Shown piece by piece: positions 61,457-64,000 of a stretch of 64,000 bases of DNA. Position numbers and translations under genes: made by a program. Under the pieces are notes generated by a model. That model saw only the letters and a list, made by a program, of their open reading frames with translations, was not told the DNA's origin and did not search any database. The DNA comes from Bacillus siamensis KCTC 13613. GTDB lineage: Bacteria > Bacillota > Bacilli > Bacillales > Bacillaceae. Where the stretch lies: the NCBI RefSeq assembly GCF_000262045.1, contig NZ_AJVF01000039.1, forward strand, positions 620,001 to 684,000, in the 5' to 3' direction. The stretch's first letter is position 1, and each line of letters starts with the position of its first letter.

Positions 61457-61744
61457 ATGAGTCATGAAGCAAATGTAGTGGTTTGGAGCAAAAAGGGCTG
61501 TGCGTATTGCGAGGAAGTGAAAGAATATTTGCGGGAAAAGGCCATTGCGTACGAAACAATTGATGTGACGGAGCGGGATGAATTGCGTGACGTGCTTCAC
61601 ACGAAGTACGGCATCCGCCATGTCCCCGTCGTTGAAATCGGCAGCGGTGACAGGCGGGTGTATCAGGCCGTTACTCAAGTCGGCATTGAACACGTAGAAC
61701 GGGCGCTTGCCGATTACGAGGGAAAAAAGGGGGAGAGAAAATGA
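61457..61744 (+). CDS. cmoI: Glutaredoxin-like protein CmoI (YtnI)
   Basis: 95 aa thioredoxin fold with active site GCAYCEE (C-A-Y-C) and the cis-proline region RHVPVVEI. Presumably a redox partner in the oxidative cleavage of S-modified cysteines. AGGAGGG is six bases before the ATG at 61457; the ATG at 61451 touches the ribosome site. Confidence 0.88.
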   Translation: MSHEANVVVWSKKGCAYCEEVKEYLREKAIAYETIDVTERDELRDVLHTKYGIRHVPVVEIGSGDRRVYQAVTQVGIEHVERALADYEGKKGERK

Positions 61745-63069
61745 GCCGGACGGATCTTATTCAATTCGGAGCCATGATTCACGGTGTCGGCGGTACAACG
61801 GACGGGTGGCGTCATCCCGACGTCGATCCATCAGCAAGCACGAATGCGGCGTTTTACAGGCAAAAAGCGCAGACCGCTGAAAGAGGGCTGTTCAGCTTTG
61901 CTTTTATTGCGGACGGCTTGTTCATTTCTGAAAAGTCCATCCCGCATTTCTTAAATCGGTTTGAGCCGATCACCATTTTATCGGCGCTTGCCGCTTCTAC
62001 AACCCATCTTGGTTTAATCGGCACATTTTCCACATCGTTCACTGAGCCGTTCACCATCGCAAGACAGCTCATGTCTCTTGACCATATCAGCGGCGGCCGG
62101 GCGGGCTGGAATCTCGTCACTTCTCCGCAGGCGGGGGCTGCGCGCAATCACAGCAAGGAAAGCCTTCCCGACCATAGCCGGCGCTACGCCATCGCCCAGG
62201 AACATGTGGACGTGGTGCGCGGTCTGTGGAATTCCTGGGAAGAAGATGCCTTCGTCCGCAACAAAGAAACCGGACAGTTTTTTGATCCTGACAAACTGCA
62301 TCGTCTGTATCACAAAGGCGAGTATTTTCAAGTGGAGGGCCCGCTGAATATCGGCCGGTCCAAACAGGGAGAGCCGGTCGTTTTCCAAGCGGGGTCTTCA
62401 GAAACCGGCCGGTCGTTTGCCGCGCGGAATGCCGATGCGGTCTTTACGCACTCCAATTCACTTGAGGAAACGAAAGCTTTTTATGATGATGTGAAGAAGC
62501 GGGCGGCGGATTACGGCCGGGACGCTTCCAAACTGCGGATCTTTCCGGGAATCAGTCCGATTATAGCCGGCTCACAAGAAGAAGCGGAAGCGAAATATCA
62601 GGAATTCGCCGAGCTGATTCCGATAGAGAACGCCGTTAAATATGTGGCCAGATTTTTTGACGATTATGATCTGAGCCGTTTTCCGCTGGATGAGCCGTTT
62701 CCTGATTTGGGCGACGTCGGAAAAAACGCGTTTCAAAGCACGACAGACCGTATCAAAAGAGAGGCGAAATCCCGGAATCTTACGCTGCGTCAAGTGGCGC
62801 GCGAAGCCGCGTTTCCGCGAACCAACTTTATCGGGACACCGGAACGTGTGGCATCATTAATTGAAACATGGTTTCAGCGGGAAGCAGCGGATGGGTTTAT
62901 CATTCACTCTGACATCCCGGGCATGCTTGAAGCCTTTGTGGATGATGTCATACCGATCCTTCAGGAAAAGGGGCTGTACCGAAAAAGCTATCCGGCGGAT
63001 ACACTGCGGGGGAATCTCGGATTGGATATTCCGGTCTGCAAACCAAATCCGATTTTGAGCAGAAACTAA
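61741..63069 (+). CDS. cmoJ: FMN-dependent monooxygenase CmoJ (YtnJ)
   Basis: 442 aa, NtaA/SnaA/DszA branch of the luciferase-like family, with [40 protein letters not shown] and QAGSSETGR. In B. subtilis it oxidises N-acetyl-S-(2-succino)cysteine. ATGA overlap with cmoI. It is the last gene on this strand before azoR2; the ribR, sndA and ytnM genes known downstream in B. subtilis are absent. Confidence 0.88.
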   Translation: MSRTDLIQFGAMIHGVGGTTDGWRHPDVDPSASTNAAFYRQKAQTAERGLFSFAFIADGLFISEKSIPHFLNRFEPITILSALAASTTHLGLIGTFSTSFTEPFTIARQLMSLDHISGGRAGWNLVTSPQAGAARNHSKESLPDHSRRYAIAQEHVDVVRGLWNSWEEDAFVRNKETGQFFDPDKLHRLYHKGEYFQVEGPLNIGRSKQGEPVVFQAGSSETGRSFAARNADAVFTHSNSLEETKAFYDDVKKRAADYGRDASKLRIFPGISPIIAGSQEEAEAKYQEFAELIPIENAVKYVARFFDDYDLSRFPLDEPFPDLGDVGKNAFQSTTDRIKREAKSRNLTLRQVAREAAFPRTNFIGTPERVASLIETWFQREAADGFIIHSDIPGMLEAFVDDVIPILQEKGLYRKSYPADTLRGNLGLDIPVCKPNPILSRN

Positions 63070-63126
63070 ATGTTTCTGCTTTTTCTGCTGCTTCCAACCC
63101 CCGTCATTAAAGCATTTCAAAAAAAA

Positions 63127-63144
63127 TATACTGATTTCGAGATA
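63127..63144 (+). promoter_or_regulatory. MhqR-type half site upstream of azoR2
   Basis: The right half TTCGAGATA matches the MhqR operator as I recall it (TATCTCGAATTCGAGATA); the left half is degenerate. MhqR controls azoR2 in B. subtilis. It lies just upstream of the -35 box. Confidence 0.45.
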
Positions 63145-63150
63145 TTATTG

Positions 63151-63179
63151 TTGCTAAAAGATTTTTTTGTAACTATAAT
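63151..63179 (+). promoter_or_regulatory. Sigma-A promoter of azoR2
   Basis: TTGCTA, 17 bp, TATAAT. A perfect 10-bp palindrome ACTGATCAGT (63189-63198) lies at the expected start point. Confidence 0.65.
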
Positions 63180-63263
63180 TATTACAGAACTGATCAGTAT
63201 AAAAAAACATTCATATTTCATAATAAATATGTGTGTAATCTGAAAACGAAAGGGCTGTTTACA

Positions 63264-63899
63264 ATGGCAAAAGTACTTTATATCACTGCTCATCCTCATG
63301 ATGAAAAGACATCTTACAGCATGGCGACAGGAAAAGCGTTTATCGATTCTTATAAAGAATCAAACCCGAATGATGAGGTTGTACATATCGACCTTTACAA
63401 AGAAAACATTCCTCATATCGACGCGGATGTATTCAGCGGCTGGGGAAAACTTCAATCCGGCACAGGTTTTGAAGAGCTTTCTGAAAATGAAAAAGCGAAA
63501 GTCGGCCGTCTGAACGAGCTGAGCGATCAATTCGCATCTGCTGACAAATACGTATTCGTTACACCGCTTTGGAACTTCTCATTCCCGCCTGTTATGAAAG
63601 CGTATCTTGATTCTGTAGCTGTAGCCGGAAAATCATTCAAATATACAGAACAAGGCCCGATCGGTCTGTTGACAGACAAAAAAGCGCTCCACATTCAGGC
63701 GCGCGGAGGCTATTACTCTGAAGGCCCGGCGGCTGACATGGAAATGGGCCACCGTTACATCGGCATCATGATGAACTTCTTCGGCGTTCCTTCTTTCGAC
63801 GGATTAATCGTTGAAGGTCATAATGCTGAACCGAATAAAGCACAGCAAATTAAAGAAGATGCGATTGCCCGCGCGAAAGAAGCCGGAAAATCATTCTAA
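63264..63899 (+). CDS. azoR2: FMN-dependent NADH:quinone/azo reductase AzoR2
   Basis: Reduces quinones and azo compounds in the response to electrophile stress. 211 aa, flavodoxin-like fold: [15 protein letters not shown] for FMN phosphate, [18 protein letters not shown] and [18 protein letters not shown] precedes the ATG at 63264; the frame is open from 63231. It has its own promoter and terminator. Confidence 0.93.
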   Translation: MAKVLYITAHPHDEKTSYSMATGKAFIDSYKESNPNDEVVHIDLYKENIPHIDADVFSGWGKLQSGTGFEELSENEKAKVGRLNELSDQFASADKYVFVTPLWNFSFPPVMKAYLDSVAVAGKSFKYTEQGPIGLLTDKKALHIQARGGYYSEGPAADMEMGHRYIGIMMNFFGVPSFDGLIVEGHNAEPNKAQQIKEDAIARAKEAGKSF

Positions 63900-63902
63900 T
63901 CT

Positions 63903-63940
63903 AAAAAAACCTCCCAGCTGATACGGCTGGGGGGTTTTTT
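63903..63940. terminator. Bidirectional terminator azoR2 / iolW
   Basis: AAAAAAACCTCCCAGC pairs with GCTGGGGGGTTTTTT (one T-G pair). Confidence 0.9.
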
Positions 63941-63943
63941 ATA

Positions 63944-64000
63944 TTAAAGGGCAATCGTCCGTTTTTGTTCGCTGCTTTTCATCACCGCTTCAATGACACG
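63944..64000 (-). CDS. iolW: C-terminal end of Gfo/Idh/MocA oxidoreductase (IolW/YvaA-like)
   Basis: Reverse strand ends RVIEAVMKSSEQKRTIAL and stop. The VIEA-x-x-x-SS end is typical of Gfo/Idh/MocA dehydrogenases, and yvaA (iolW, scyllo-inositol dehydrogenase) is the neighbour of azoR2 in B. subtilis. Only 18 residues are in the window. Confidence 0.65.
   Translation of the reverse strand, partial: RVIEAVMKSSEQKRTIAL

Overview
The window reads as chromosomal DNA of the Bacillus subtilis species complex, most likely the B. amyloliquefaciens/velezensis group. The proteins are close to, but not the same as, those I recall from B. subtilis 168 (SigL, LutPRABC, AraR/AraE, CggR, GapA to Eno, OpuB/OpuC, RNase R, SmpB, tmRNA). 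Gene order broadly follows the yvfG to yvaA segment of strain 168, with several blocks missing or swapped. All such comparisons are from memory; no database search was possible.

Layout. 0-8.5 kb: end of yvfG, sigL (sigma-54), then lactate utilisation (lutP, lutR, an aminotransferase, lutABC) with two copies of one 15-bp LutR-type palindrome. 8.5-12.5 kb: a gluconate-type permease/kinase pair with an RpiR-family regulator and two cre-like sites. 12.5-18.1 kb: a 52-residue ORF, a leucine-type T-box in front of an amino acid permease, a divergent EamA/LysR pair, a small secreted protein and a luciferase-like monooxygenase. 18.1-20.9 kb: araR/araE with three AraR boxes. 21-28.4 kb: cggR-gapA-pgk-tpiA-pgm-eno. 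28.4-32.5 kb: yvbK, yvbJ, yvbI, a self-contained unit encoding a 20-residue cationic peptide, and a MarC-family protein.

32.5-41.1 kb holds two tandem osmoprotectant loci, each a divergent GbsR-type regulator plus a four-gene ABC importer: opcR/opuCABCD and opuBR/opuBABCD. The residue at a known specificity position (Thr versus Asp) separates the broad OpuC binding protein from the choline-type OpuB one. 41.2-45.5 kb is an orphan lantibiotic-immunity-type ABC transporter (LanFEG) with its own two-component system and no lantibiotic gene nearby. 45.5-47.2 kb is a group of small regulators (HxlR, two RghR paralogs, YvzC). 47.3-51.9 kb is the RNA and protein quality-control block secG, est, rnr, smpB, ssrA.

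Downstream of ssrA (51.9-54.0 kb) lies an AT-rich accessory stretch. It carries a secreted 217-residue protein with a hydrophobic, cysteine-containing C-terminus, a convergent two-helix membrane protein, very small ORFs and an orphan barstar homolog lacking one key aspartate. From 54.1 kb come an SDR oxidoreductase and then ascR divergent from snaA-tcyJKLMN-cmoOIJ, a translationally coupled sulfur-compound uptake and oxidation operon. It ends at cmoJ, without the ribR-sndA-ytnM tail I recall from B. subtilis. The window closes with azoR2 and the last codons of a Gfo/Idh/MocA oxidoreductase (iolW/yvaA-like).

Most of the window is ordinary core genome. The best places for undescribed biology are the 20-residue peptide unit with its 27-bp palindrome (31.57-31.76 kb), the post-ssrA stretch (52.4-54.0 kb), the orphan LanFEG-RK module, and the YvzC operator-like palindromes.
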